Shown here: positions 1 to 6,171 of the stretch, one piece after another
Layout of the letters: each line of letters begins with the position of its first letter
Numbering within the stretch: position 1 is the first letter of the stretch
Source: Holophagales bacterium
GTDB lineage: Bacteria > Acidobacteriota > Holophagae > Holophagales > Holophagaceae
Direction of reading: 5' to 3'
NCBI GenBank assembly: GCA_031283145.1
Contig: JAITCJ010000017.1
Coordinates: 1-8,539, forward strand
DNA length: 8,539 nucleotides
Notes under the pieces: model-generated
Database searches by the model: none
What the model saw: the letters and a program-made list of their open reading frames with translations, nothing else
Told to the model about the DNA's origin: nothing
Made by a program: the position numbers and the translations under genes

Positions 1-416
1 GGAGCTTTGGCGGCTTCCAGACCCAATACACAATGTATTCAAAGCCCGACCTCTTTGCCTGCGGCATCGCCGGCGCCGGCCCGACCGAATGGGAAAACTA
101 CAATAGCTGGTATTCCGGCAGAACAATCGGTAAAGTTGACCGCTCCAAGCCGGTCCTCCGCAAGTACAGCCTCATTCCTATGGCAAAGAACCTCAGAAAG
201 CCTTTGCTTTTAGTGCATGGCATGGTTGACCCCAACGTGCTGTATCAAGACACCGTGAATGTCTATCGTGCGTTGCTTGAGAGCGGCAAAGAGTCCATTG
301 TGGATCTCTTCCTGGACCCCGACGGCGAGCATGGCATGGGCGGCGCGGTTAAGACCAGAGGCTGGCATAAAAAGTATGAAACTTTCTTCTTGCAACATCT
401 TGGCAAAGCCAGATAA
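1..416 (+). CDS. S9 family serine peptidase (prolyl oligopeptidase / DPP IV-type), C-terminal fragment
   Basis: This is the 3' end of a gene that begins before the window; the reading frame starts at base 3 and stops at TAA 414-416. The first full codon is the Ser of an S-F-G-G-F motif. The two bases before it (GG) fit the end of a Trp codon, so the family motif G-W-S-x-G-G is probable. The rest of the alpha/beta-hydrolase triad is present: Asp at 228-230 in H-G-M-V-D-P-N-V, which aligns with DPP IV H-G-T-A-D-D-N-V, and His at 330-332 in G-E-H-G-M. The spacing from Ser to Asp to His and the end about 28 residues after the His match the family. Such enzymes cleave peptides after proline or alanine and are often periplasmic or secreted; the propeller domain and any signal peptide lie outside the window, so localisation and exact specificity cannot be judged. 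The ATG at 33 is internal, not a start. Confidence 0.9.
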   Translation, partial: SFGGFQTQYTMYSKPDLFACGIAGAGPTEWENYNSWYSGRTIGKVDRSKPVLRKYSLIPMAKNLRKPLLLVHGMVDPNVLYQDTVNVYRALLESGKESIVDLFLDPDGEHGMGGAVKTRGWHKKYETFFLQHLGKAR

Positions 417-445
417 CAGCGCAGAGGTCAGTTTTATGGTAATTG

Positions 446-627
446 AACTCAGAGCAATTTAACTTTTCCGAGCCAGTTGCAAAACGCCAGTTTTGCAACT
501 TCAACGGAGTTGATAGGCTGTGCCGGAATGAAGCCGGACGCGACACTAGAGCGGACGGCATCATTCCTGGCGCAGACAGAAACGGGGTTTTGCAATTACC
601 TCTTTCATGTTTAAATTGCTCTGAGTT
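446..627. repeat. 182-bp foldback / MITE-like element with 17-bp terminal inverted repeats
   Basis: The ends at 446-462 and 611-627 are perfect inverted repeats of 17 bp (AACTCAGAGCAATTTAA and its complement). Inside are two further complementary sets. A perfect 11-bp hairpin with a 4-base loop spans 475-485 / 490-500; its word GTTTTGCAA recurs at 587-595 and could pair with 477-485 instead. A long imperfect stem spans 518-536 / 556-575, with one mismatch, one bulge and one G-T pair. The outer and middle sets are centred within about a base of each other and the inner stem about ten bases further on, so the whole piece can fold back on itself. No convincing open reading frame lies inside and no clear target-site duplication flanks it. 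It fills most of the 315-base gap between the peptidase and kinase genes. It could be a non-autonomous mobile element, a structured RNA, or a bidirectional terminator-like structure; copy number in the genome would decide. Confidence 0.6.
475..500. repeat. Perfect 11-bp hairpin inside the foldback element
   Basis: AGTTGCAAAAC (475-485) and its exact complement (490-500) are separated by GCCA. There is no T-run after it on either strand (plus: TTCAACGG), so it is not a typical intrinsic terminator. The word GTTTTGCAA occurs again at 587-595, which offers an alternative partner for the left arm. Confidence 0.6.
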
Positions 628-731
628 TGGGCTTGTCAACAAACCCTGACAGCAAAATGCGTGCAGACTGGCTCTGTCCAGGTAAAGCGGGTATTTCAAA
701 CAAAAACGCTCAGCGCTCTTTTCCGGCGGCA
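628..731 (+). other. Leader between the foldback element and the kinase gene
   Basis: These 104 bases hold no recognisable gene. The kinase reading frame is open back to 627, giving possible upstream starts at 627 and 657, but the encoded 35 extra residues show no domain and overlap the right terminal repeat. No convincing -35/-10 pair is visible; TTGTCA at 633-638 has no matching -10 at normal spacing. Any kinase promoter may lie inside the foldback element or be of a non-housekeeping type. Confidence 0.4.
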
Positions 732-2261
732 ATGAAGAATCCGTTGTTGTTAATTTTGGATGGCGAGGAGTTCCGGACGCCGGAGCTGGAGCGCGCTTTG
801 CAGTTAAAAGGCTGGAGCGCGAAATGGATTGAGCCTGCGGACTGGCCTGAGATGCGTGAAGAGGGTATGGAGCCGTCGGTATTGATTGCCAGTTCTGTTC
901 GCGGCGGCGCGTCAATGCAGCCGATCTATGATTTCAAAAATAAAAACCCACTGATGCCGCTTATTCTTGTTGGTGAAAACGCCATAGGTTTTCCTGTCGG
1001 CGCGGACGCTTGTATCCCTAACGGCGCGGCACCTGACGTCTGGCTGGAAGCTCTCAAACCATTTTGGCCGGCCGCGCTGTCCTCAGAGACGCCACAAGAG
1101 GAAAAACCTGAAGTCTTTGGCAAGTACAGGTTGATTAGAAAAATAGCATCAGGCGGCATGGCGGACATTTACAAAGCTGAACAACTGGAACCCCTCGGTT
1201 TCAACCGTGTTCTGGCAATCAAGAGGATATTGCCGCAGCGTCAGCAAGACCCCGTGTTTATTAAAATGCTGTTTGATGAAGCCAACGTGGCCGGTAGCTT
1301 GAGTCATCAAAATATTGTTCAGATTTTTGACCTGGGCATAGAGTCCGGTACTCACTACATCGCCATGGAATATCTGGACGGCGATAATCTCAGCGCTCTG
1401 ATCAGCAAGGCAAAAGAACTGGGTATCACGTTTCCCGAACCTGTTGCGGCATCCATCATTATTCAGGCCGCCGAAGCTCTGGATTACGTTCACAGGATGC
1501 GAGATGAAGAAGGGCGGTCTCTGAAACTGCTTCACAGGGACATAAGCCCGCATAACATATTGGTTAGCAAAGAAGGCGTGGTAAAAATAATTGATTTCGG
1601 CATAGCGAAAGCGGCCGGCCCGCCATCGGACCAATCGCGGGAGACCACTCTTCATGGGAAACTGCCGTACATGAGTCCGGAACAATCTCTTGGCGCGCCC
1701 ACAGACCATCGCACAGATATTTACTCCCTCGGCCTGGTTCTGTTTGAACTCCTCACGGCTGAACATTGTTTTCAAGCGGACGACGAACTTGGGTTATTGG
1801 AGAAAGTCAGAACAGGAATGGTTCGGGATATACGTAAAGTAAAGTCTGATACATCAAAGCCCATGGCCCGCATTTTAGATAAAGCCACGCAAAAGAACTT
1901 ATCAAGCCGATACAACTCCGCGCGGAATATGGCTCTGGACTTAACGGCCTACCTGGATCATTTGAAACTGGAGTCACTGGAAAACGATGTCGTCGCTTTT
2001 ATCAAAATGCTCCGCGCCGCTCAGGTTCAAACTAAAGCCTTTGTGACTTCGCGCTTTTTGCCTGTTAAAAGCGACACAGCTCTTCCTTCTGAAAAGACTG
2101 ATAAACATTCCGCGAAAAAACAGGATGAAAAAAAGAAAGAGAAAAAGAAGGAAAAAAAGAAAGAGAAAGAAGAAAAGAAGCGCCCCGTCTGGATTTTACC
2201 AACCGTGTGCGCGCTGCTGATTTTGCTCGCCTATCTGTTGTGGTTGTCGGTTAATCTTTAG
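732..2261 (+). CDS. Tail-anchored Ser/Thr protein kinase with degenerate receiver-like N-terminal domain
   Basis: The protein has 509 residues from ATG 732. Residues 1-113 look like a two-component receiver fold (LLLILD start, hydrophobic strands, G-A-D-A-C-I-P), but Ser54-Ser55 stand where the phospho-Asp should be and Pro96-Asn97 where the Lys should be. Residues 130-410 form a Hanks-type kinase: glycine loop I-A-S-G-G-M-A (138-144), Lys164, helix-C Glu183, H-R-D 268-270, Asn275, D-F-G 288-290 and S-P-E 315-317. All catalytic residues are present, and the Arg before Asp270 marks it as an RD kinase, usually switched on by activation-loop phosphorylation (candidates Thr305/Thr306). Residues about 452-484 are a Lys/Glu-rich linker and 486-507 a single membrane helix, with only two residues after it, so there is no external sensor. 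The kinase should face the cytoplasm. The start at 732 is chosen because the receiver-like strand begins there; its ribosome site is weak. Substrate unknown. Confidence 0.9.
   Translation: MKNPLLLILDGEEFRTPELERALQLKGWSAKWIEPADWPEMREEGMEPSVLIASSVRGGASMQPIYDFKNKNPLMPLILVGENAIGFPVGADACIPNGAAPDVWLEALKPFWPAALSSETPQEEKPEVFGKYRLIRKIASGGMADIYKAEQLEPLGFNRVLAIKRILPQRQQDPVFIKMLFDEANVAGSLSHQNIVQIFDLGIESGTHYIAMEYLDGDNLSALISKAKELGITFPEPVAASIIIQAAEALDYVHRMRDEEGRSLKLLHRDISPHNILVSKEGVVKIIDFGIAKAAGPPSDQSRETTLHGKLPYMSPEQSLGAPTDHRTDIYSLGLVLFELLTAEHCFQADDELGLLEKVRTGMVRDIRKVKSDTSKPMARILDKATQKNLSSRYNSARNMALDLTAYLDHLKLESLENDVVAFIKMLRAAQVQTKAFVTSRFLPVKSDTALPSEKTDKHSAKKQDEKKKEKKKEKKKEKEEKKRPVWILPTVCALLILLAYLLWLSVNL
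2127..2180 (+). repeat. 54-base homopurine low-complexity tract in the kinase gene
   Basis: Every base from 2127 to 2180 is A or G. It encodes an almost pure Lys/Glu stretch (about residues 466-483) just before the membrane helix. Runs of up to seven or eight A make the tract prone to replication or transcription slippage, which would detach the kinase from its anchor. Confidence 0.85.
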
Positions 2262-2505
2262 AGCGTATCAAAGTTGTTTGCATCAGAGGCGCGCTGCACG
2301 CGGTGCAATTCGACCTGTGCGGCGGGTTCCTGCGATTGCAGTGAGGGCAGATTCTGTCTTTTTTACTTTTTCTCAACGTAAGGCGCAAATAGAGTATTGC
2401 CATGAGGAGTATCAACAGCCCCGCTTTCTGGTAGTTCTGGAACACAAATTTTTCAGGCGCGTTTACGCCGATGGGTGGTTCCGCCTGAATATTTTGCTGG
2501 AGCAT
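2251..2505 (-). CDS. Small membrane protein with C-terminal zinc ribbon
   Basis: This 84-residue protein is not a family I can name. Residues about 28-43 form one hydrophobic helix (AGLLILLMAILYL), followed by a basic stretch (R-K-S-K-K-D-R) and a four-cysteine ribbon: Cys53 and Cys56 in C-P-H-C, then Cys67 and Cys70 in C-T-A-C, ten residues apart. The C-P-x-C...N-P-P...C-x-x-C pattern matches the zinc-ribbon knuckles often found at one end of small bacterial membrane proteins. By the positive-inside rule the ribbon should lie in the cytoplasm. It is real rather than a shadow ORF because it starts 24 bases after the lepA stop and has an AAAGG ribosome site (2512-2516) six bases before its ATG. 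It is therefore probably co-transcribed with lepA. Its last codons overlap the convergent kinase gene by 11 bp. Function unknown. Confidence 0.75.
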   Translation of the reverse strand: MLQQNIQAEPPIGVNAPEKFVFQNYQKAGLLILLMAILYLRLTLRKSKKDRICPHCNRRNPPHRSNCTACSAPLMQTTLIRSKD

Positions 2506-2511
2506 GTGACG

Positions 2512-2516
2512 CCTTT
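2512..2516 (-). promoter_or_regulatory. Ribosome binding site of the zinc-ribbon gene
   Basis: AAAGG on the minus strand sits six bases upstream of ATG 2505-2503 and supports both the reality and the start of this small gene. Confidence 0.6.
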
Positions 2517-2529
2517 CATAAGGATATAT

Positions 2530-4350
2530 CTAATCATCCCCCACTTTCAGGATAGCCAGGAACGCCTCTTGAGGAATTTCGACTGATCCTATGGATTTCA
2601 TACGCTTCTTGCCTTCTTTTTGTTTGCTCAGCAGTTTCTTTTTGCGCGTGATGTCGCCGCCGTAGCACTTTGCCAAAACATCTTTCCGGCGTGCTTTGAC
2701 ATTAGTCCTGGCGATGATTTTTCCGCCAATGGCGGCTTGTATAGCAACGTCAAACAACTGCTGGGGAATAACTTCTTTCATCCGCACGGTTAACTGATGA
2801 CCCATGAACTGACTCTTTGATCTGTGCACCAGCACGGAAAGAGCATCAACAGGGTCGCCGTTCACCAGGATGTCCATCTTTATCAGGTCGGATTCCCAGT
2901 ACTCTTTCATGTGGTAATCAAAACTCGCGTAGCCCTTTGACAGGCTTTTGAGGCGGTCATAGAAATCCAGAACCACTTCGTTCAAAGGCAAGTCATAGAC
3001 GAGCATCACCCTGTCTTTGCCAACGTATTCCAGTCGCCGCTGTATCCCACGCCTTTCCTCGCAAAGTTTGAGCAGAGGACCCACGAAATCAGGCCTCGTC
3101 AGAATAGTCGCCTCGATAACCGGTTCTTCAATTTTTTGTATTTTTTGAGCAGCCGGCATTCTGGCAGGGTTGTCAACATTGACGACATAGCCGTTGGTCA
3201 TGGTTACGTGGTAACGCACCGATGGAGCCGTGGTTATCAGGTCCAGGTCGAACTCGCGTTCCAGCCGCTCCTGTACAACGTCCATATGAAGCAGACCCAA
3301 AAAACCGCACCTGAATCCAAAACCCAGAGCCTGACTGGTATCCGGCTCAAACTTAAAAGAACTGTCATTCAGCCGCAATTTTTCCATAGCGTCCCGCAAG
3401 TTCTCAAAGTCGTCGCTGGATGTGGGGAAAATACCCGCGAATACAACGGGCTGCAACTCGACAAATCCCCTTAACGGTTCACGCGCCGGTTTGGTATGGT
3501 TGGTCAGCGTGTGCGTAACCGTGTCGCCAACCCTGACGTCGGCAAGCTGTTTGATGGAAGCCACCAGGTAGCCTACTTCTCCCGCTGAAAGCTCGTCGGC
3601 TTTGTTCATCTTTGGGCTGAACACGCCAATCTCGTCCACGCGGTATGTTGACCCTGTGTGCATGAATTGTATTGTCTGCCCTGGTTTTACAGTTCCATTG
3701 ACTATACGCAGCAAACATACCACGCCTCGGTAACTGTCGTAGTAGCTGTCAAAGATAAGCGCTTGCAGAGGCGCGTCTCCGTCGCCTTTTGGCGGCGGTA
3801 TGAAATTGACGATATTTTCCAGCACAGACTCGCAATTTTGCCCCGTTTTGGCGCTGATATTCACCGAATGCGCCGTATCGACAAGGCCGATTACCTGGTC
3901 TATCTCCTCCAGCACCCTCTCAGGTTCAGAAGAAAGCAAATCTGTCTTGTTTAAGACAGGAAACACTTCCAGATCGTTTTCCAGCGCCAGATAAGTATTG
4001 GCAAGCGTTTGGGCTTCTACCCCCTGAGTGGAGTCAACCACCAGAACCGCCCCTTCACAGGCTGCCAGGCTTCTGCTCACTTCATAGGTAAAATCAACGT
4101 GTCCTGGCGTATCTATCAGATTCAACGTATAGGTCTTGCCATCCCTGGCCGTGTACTTGAGAGTCACGGCATGGGCTTTGATTGTAATGCCGCGCTCGCG
4201 TTCCAAGTCCATATCGTCCAGTATCTGTTCCTGCATGTCGCGCTTGGCTACCGTCTGGGTCAATTCCAATAAACGATCCGCCAATGTGGATTTTCCGTGG
4301 TCAATGTGGGCAATTATTGAGAAATTTCTTATTAAACCGGGGTCTGTCAC
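2530..4350 (-). CDS. lepA: Elongation factor 4 (LepA), ribosome back-translocase GTPase
   Basis: The product is 606 residues, close to the usual ~600 of bacterial LepA, and appears full length. It is a ribosome-bound translational GTPase that acts on stalled or mistranslocated ribosomes. All GTPase motifs are visible: G1 A-H-I-D-H-G-K-S-T (14-22), G2 R-G-I-T (53-56), G3 D-T-P-G-H (80-84), G4 N-K-T-D (134-137) and G5 S-A-K (166-168). The LepA-specific C-terminal domain is marked by [14 protein letters not shown] (561-574) and the [10 protein letters not shown] end. This domain separates it from EF-G. The start is GTG 4350-4348, with GAGGAA (4357-4362) six bases upstream; the family's usual N-terminus ([14 protein letters not shown]) fits it. 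It is followed 24 bases later by the zinc-ribbon gene. A 56-bp palindrome lies 65-120 bases upstream. Confidence 0.98.
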   Translation of the reverse strand: MTDPGLIRNFSIIAHIDHGKSTLADRLLELTQTVAKRDMQEQILDDMDLERERGITIKAHAVTLKYTARDGKTYTLNLIDTPGHVDFTYEVSRSLAACEGAVLVVDSTQGVEAQTLANTYLALENDLEVFPVLNKTDLLSSEPERVLEEIDQVIGLVDTAHSVNISAKTGQNCESVLENIVNFIPPPKGDGDAPLQALIFDSYYDSYRGVVCLLRIVNGTVKPGQTIQFMHTGSTYRVDEIGVFSPKMNKADELSAGEVGYLVASIKQLADVRVGDTVTHTLTNHTKPAREPLRGFVELQPVVFAGIFPTSSDDFENLRDAMEKLRLNDSSFKFEPDTSQALGFGFRCGFLGLLHMDVVQERLEREFDLDLITTAPSVRYHVTMTNGYVVNVDNPARMPAAQKIQKIEEPVIEATILTRPDFVGPLLKLCEERRGIQRRLEYVGKDRVMLVYDLPLNEVVLDFYDRLKSLSKGYASFDYHMKEYWESDLIKMDILVNGDPVDALSVLVHRSKSQFMGHQLTVRMKEVIPQQLFDVAIQAAIGGKIIARTNVKARRKDVLAKCYGGDITRKKKLLSKQKEGKKRMKSIGSVEIPQEAFLAILKVGDD

Positions 4351-4356
4351 GCCATA

Positions 4357-4362
4357 TTCCTC
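4357..4362 (-). promoter_or_regulatory. Ribosome binding site deciding the GTG start of lepA
   Basis: GAGGAA on the minus strand lies six bases before GTG 4350-4348. It fixes the start in favour of GTG; the nearby ATG triplets are in another frame and reach a stop (TGA 4349-4347) after at most five codons. Confidence 0.75.
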
Positions 4363-4414
4363 ATTGGCAGGGCCATCTCAAAGAACAAAGCCGCTGCTAG
4401 TTTCAAACCATACA

Positions 4415-4470
4415 TTTTATGCCAAGTCGTAATCAAACGTAATCCCGTTTGATTGCGACCCGGCATAAAA
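4415..4470. repeat. 56-bp imperfect palindrome upstream of lepA
   Basis: Two 25-base arms (4415-4439 and 4446-4470) are complementary with three differences and flank a 6-base loop (4440-4445). In the minus-strand transcript two of the three differences become G-U pairs, leaving a single C-A mismatch, so the hairpin is better as RNA read towards lepA than as plus-strand RNA. The arms begin with TTTTATGCC and end with GGCATAAAA. A U-run after the stem is absent on both strands, so a classical intrinsic terminator does not fit well. It could be an operator, a leader RNA structure for lepA, or a dispersed palindromic repeat. Confidence 0.7.
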
Positions 4471-4496
4471 ACTCGCGGGGCGCTGGTTCCCAGCGC
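4467..4496 (-). terminator. Possible terminator downstream of the first chemoreceptor gene
   Basis: On the minus strand a perfect 7-bp stem, GCGCTGG / CCAGCGC with loop GAA (4496-4480), starts 14 bases after the receptor stop codon. Five T follow at 4471-4467, but only after an 8-base GC-rich gap. The gap makes it a weak match to a rho-independent terminator; the T-run also borders the 56-bp palindrome, and the two may act together to separate the receptor genes from lepA. Confidence 0.4.
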
Positions 4497-4509
4497 TCTG
4501 TGGGGGGCG

Positions 4510-6102
4510 TCAGGCAAGTTTGAACTTTTGCACCCGCTGCTGCAACTGAGACCCGAGGCCGGCCAGCTCGTGAGCCGTGCGCGACACCTCGTGCGTGGTT
4601 GACGCCATCTCGTGAGTGGCGGAGGCCACAGCGGTGGACTCGCTCAGGCTGGCGTCCACCTGTTTTGCCACTTCGGCGCCCGTCTTGGCCTGCTCCCTGG
4701 TGGCGTTGACGGATTCCCTCGTCTGGGCGGCGAACTGATCCAGGCTCGCGCGGATTTTTTCCAGCAGTCCGACCGTTGTGCCGACCATCTCCCCCCCGCG
4801 CTCGACGGAAGCTCGAGCCTCTATGTTGTGCTGGGCTATCTCCTTGGCGGACGTCGCGCTGCGCTCGGCCAGCTTCCTGACCTCCTCGGCCACAACCGCG
4901 AAACCCTTGCCTTGCTCGCCGGCCTTCGCGGCCTCTATGGCGGCGTTGAGCGAGAGCAGGTTCGTCTGGTTGGCTATTTCCTGTATCACGCCGATAGCCT
5001 GGGCTATCCTGGCGGTGGTCTGCGTTATCTCGTCCATCGCTAGCTTAGTAGATGCGCCGGCGGTGTTGCCTTGGTTAGTCGCGTCGAGCGCCGCGTTGAG
5101 CTGGTCTAACGATTCCGCAGCGCTGCGGCTCACCTCGTCAATGGAGGCTGAAAGCTCAGTCATGGCCGCCGCCATGTTTTCAGAGTCGTTCTTCTGGCGG
5201 TCCGCGCTCTTGGCTATCTGTTCCGTGGTGGCGGACATCTGCTCCGCCGAGGCCGAGAGCTCCGTAGACCCGCTGGCCACGCCGTCTATGCCCTGGTTGA
5301 TGCCACCCACAATCTGCCTCAACTCCCTGACCATGTGTCCCAGGGATTCCGCAATCGCGCCCACCTCGTCGCCCGTCTCGGCTCTCGACTCGACGGTCAG
5401 GTCGCCGTTGGCTACCTTGTCTATGTTCGAGGCCACTTTGTTTAGGTTGCGCACGACGAGGTTCGAGATGTACGATCCCAGAGAAACCGAAATCAGGATG
5501 GCCGCAATGGTACAGACTATCATCAGCGTGTTGCCCGTGCTGGCAGTTTTGTGATTTGTCTTAATCTGCCCCATGGCCTCGTCTCTCATTATGTTCTTGA
5601 TATTCGCCAGCGTCTCGGCGAACGCTTTGCTGGCGGGAACTGCCTGTGCTCTCAGGTAGTTTCTGGCTTCGTCGTTCCTGTTAGACATGGCGAGGCTCAT
5701 GGTCGTGTCGGCGACATTGAAATAATCCTGCATCTTTGAAACCACGTCGTCCACGAGCTTAGTTTTATCAGGGTGTCCATCCGATACCGTCCGGATTTGC
5801 GCTATGGCATTGGCCAAAAGGACGCGATTTGCGTCAATGGTCGCTTTGTACCTTGCGTTTTCGGTGGGATCCGTCTCCATGATGAGGTCGCGTGTGTTGG
5901 AGCGCATGGTGGCGAATATCTCTCCCAGATCGCCCGCGCCGCCGAGGGCGGTCACGCTTTCGTCATAGAGCATGTCGTCGCCGGCTATCAGGTTGCGCAT
6001 GGCCCACATGCCCGCGATGCTCACCACAAGCGTGAGCAGGATGGCAACGGTAAAACCCCACATGAGCTTCTGCTTCATCTTCAGGTTTTTGTACCAGCTC
6101 AC
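4510..6102 (-). CDS. Methyl-accepting chemotaxis protein (4HB sensor, HAMP), tandem copy 1
   Basis: This 530-residue transmembrane receptor passes a periplasmic signal to CheA/CheW. Order: membrane helix about 12-34, helical periplasmic 4HB-type sensor about 35-187, second membrane helix about 192-215, HAMP about 214-266, then the coiled-coil signalling domain. The hairpin tip is unmistakable: [22 protein letters not shown] (375-396). The protein ends in K-F-K-L-A without the N-W-E-T-F-type CheR/CheB docking pentapeptide. At the start of HAMP the usual Pro is Asn (V-V-R-N-L-N-K), as in the neighbour. It starts at GTG 6102-6100 with a strong AAGGAGG site (6108-6114) five bases upstream. It is the downstream member of a tandem pair, 69 bases after the other stop, with identical length. 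Ligand unknown. Confidence 0.96.
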   Translation of the reverse strand: MSWYKNLKMKQKLMWGFTVAILLTLVVSIAGMWAMRNLIAGDDMLYDESVTALGGAGDLGEIFATMRSNTRDLIMETDPTENARYKATIDANRVLLANAIAQIRTVSDGHPDKTKLVDDVVSKMQDYFNVADTTMSLAMSNRNDEARNYLRAQAVPASKAFAETLANIKNIMRDEAMGQIKTNHKTASTGNTLMIVCTIAAILISVSLGSYISNLVVRNLNKVASNIDKVANGDLTVESRAETGDEVGAIAESLGHMVRELRQIVGGINQGIDGVASGSTELSASAEQMSATTEQIAKSADRQKNDSENMAAAMTELSASIDEVSRSAAESLDQLNAALDATNQGNTAGASTKLAMDEITQTTARIAQAIGVIQEIANQTNLLSLNAAIEAAKAGEQGKGFAVVAEEVRKLAERSATSAKEIAQHNIEARASVERGGEMVGTTVGLLEKIRASLDQFAAQTRESVNATREQAKTGAEVAKQVDASLSESTAVASATHEMASTTHEVSRTAHELAGLGSQLQQRVQKFKLA

Positions 6103-6107
6103 GGAAC

Positions 6108-6114
6108 CCTCCTT
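6108..6114 (-). promoter_or_regulatory. Strong ribosome binding site for the GTG start of chemoreceptor 1
   Basis: AAGGAGG on the minus strand is followed by five bases and then GTG 6102-6100. It is a near-perfect Shine-Dalgarno sequence compensating for a non-ATG start. Confidence 0.85.
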
Positions 6115-6137
6115 AAAATGTAATCACTTAATACCGG

Positions 6138-6168
6138 CTTGCGGGCGCTGGGTCTCGCGCCTCGCAAG
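6138..6168. repeat. GC-rich hairpin between the two chemoreceptor genes
   Basis: CTTGCG + GGCGC (6138-6148) pairs with GCGCC + CGCAAG (6157-6161 and 6163-6168) around an 8-base loop, with one bulged base. It begins three bases after the upstream receptor's stop codon. In the direction of the genes it lacks a T-run (CCGGTATT follows), so partial termination, or protection of the upstream mRNA part, is more likely than full termination. A T-run (TTTT) follows only on the plus strand, where no gene needs it. Confidence 0.6.
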
Positions 6169-6171
6169 TTT

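Noticed and set aside
446..627. CRISPR array or phage attachment site
   Set aside because: There are no regularly spaced direct repeats; the repeats are inverted, and no integrase or cas gene is in the window.
627..731. Upstream extension of the kinase by 35 residues
   Set aside because: The extra residues have no domain, overlap the terminal inverted repeat and lack a ribosome site; the receiver-like fold begins at ATG 732.
349..915. Minus-strand open frame of 188 codons across the foldback element and kinase start
   Set aside because: It overlaps two well-supported plus-strand genes, has low-complexity composition, no domain and no ribosome site.
1149..1775. Minus-strand open frame of 208 codons inside the kinase gene
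   Set aside because: It lies wholly within the conserved kinase domain on the opposite strand and shows no recognisable motif.
2278..2586. Plus-strand open frame of 102 codons across the zinc-ribbon gene and lepA end
   Set aside because: It is antisense to a protein with clear cysteine motifs and to the conserved lepA C-terminus; no ribosome site or domain.
4347..4364. Five-codon mini-frame (ATG ... TGA) ending inside the lepA GTG start, a possible leader peptide
   Set aside because: Its ATG is itself within the lepA ribosome site and has no site of its own; such short frames arise easily by chance.
4415..4470. Intrinsic terminator for the receptor operon
   Set aside because: The arms start with T-runs and end with A-runs on both strands, the reverse of what is needed, so no U-tail follows the stem.
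4778..5554. Long plus-strand open frame of 258 codons antisense to receptor copy 1, with a counterpart antisense to copy 2
   Set aside because: It mirrors the codon pattern of the receptor gene. In copy 2 the same frame is broken by TGA at 6857-6859, so it is not maintained; its translation shows no domain.
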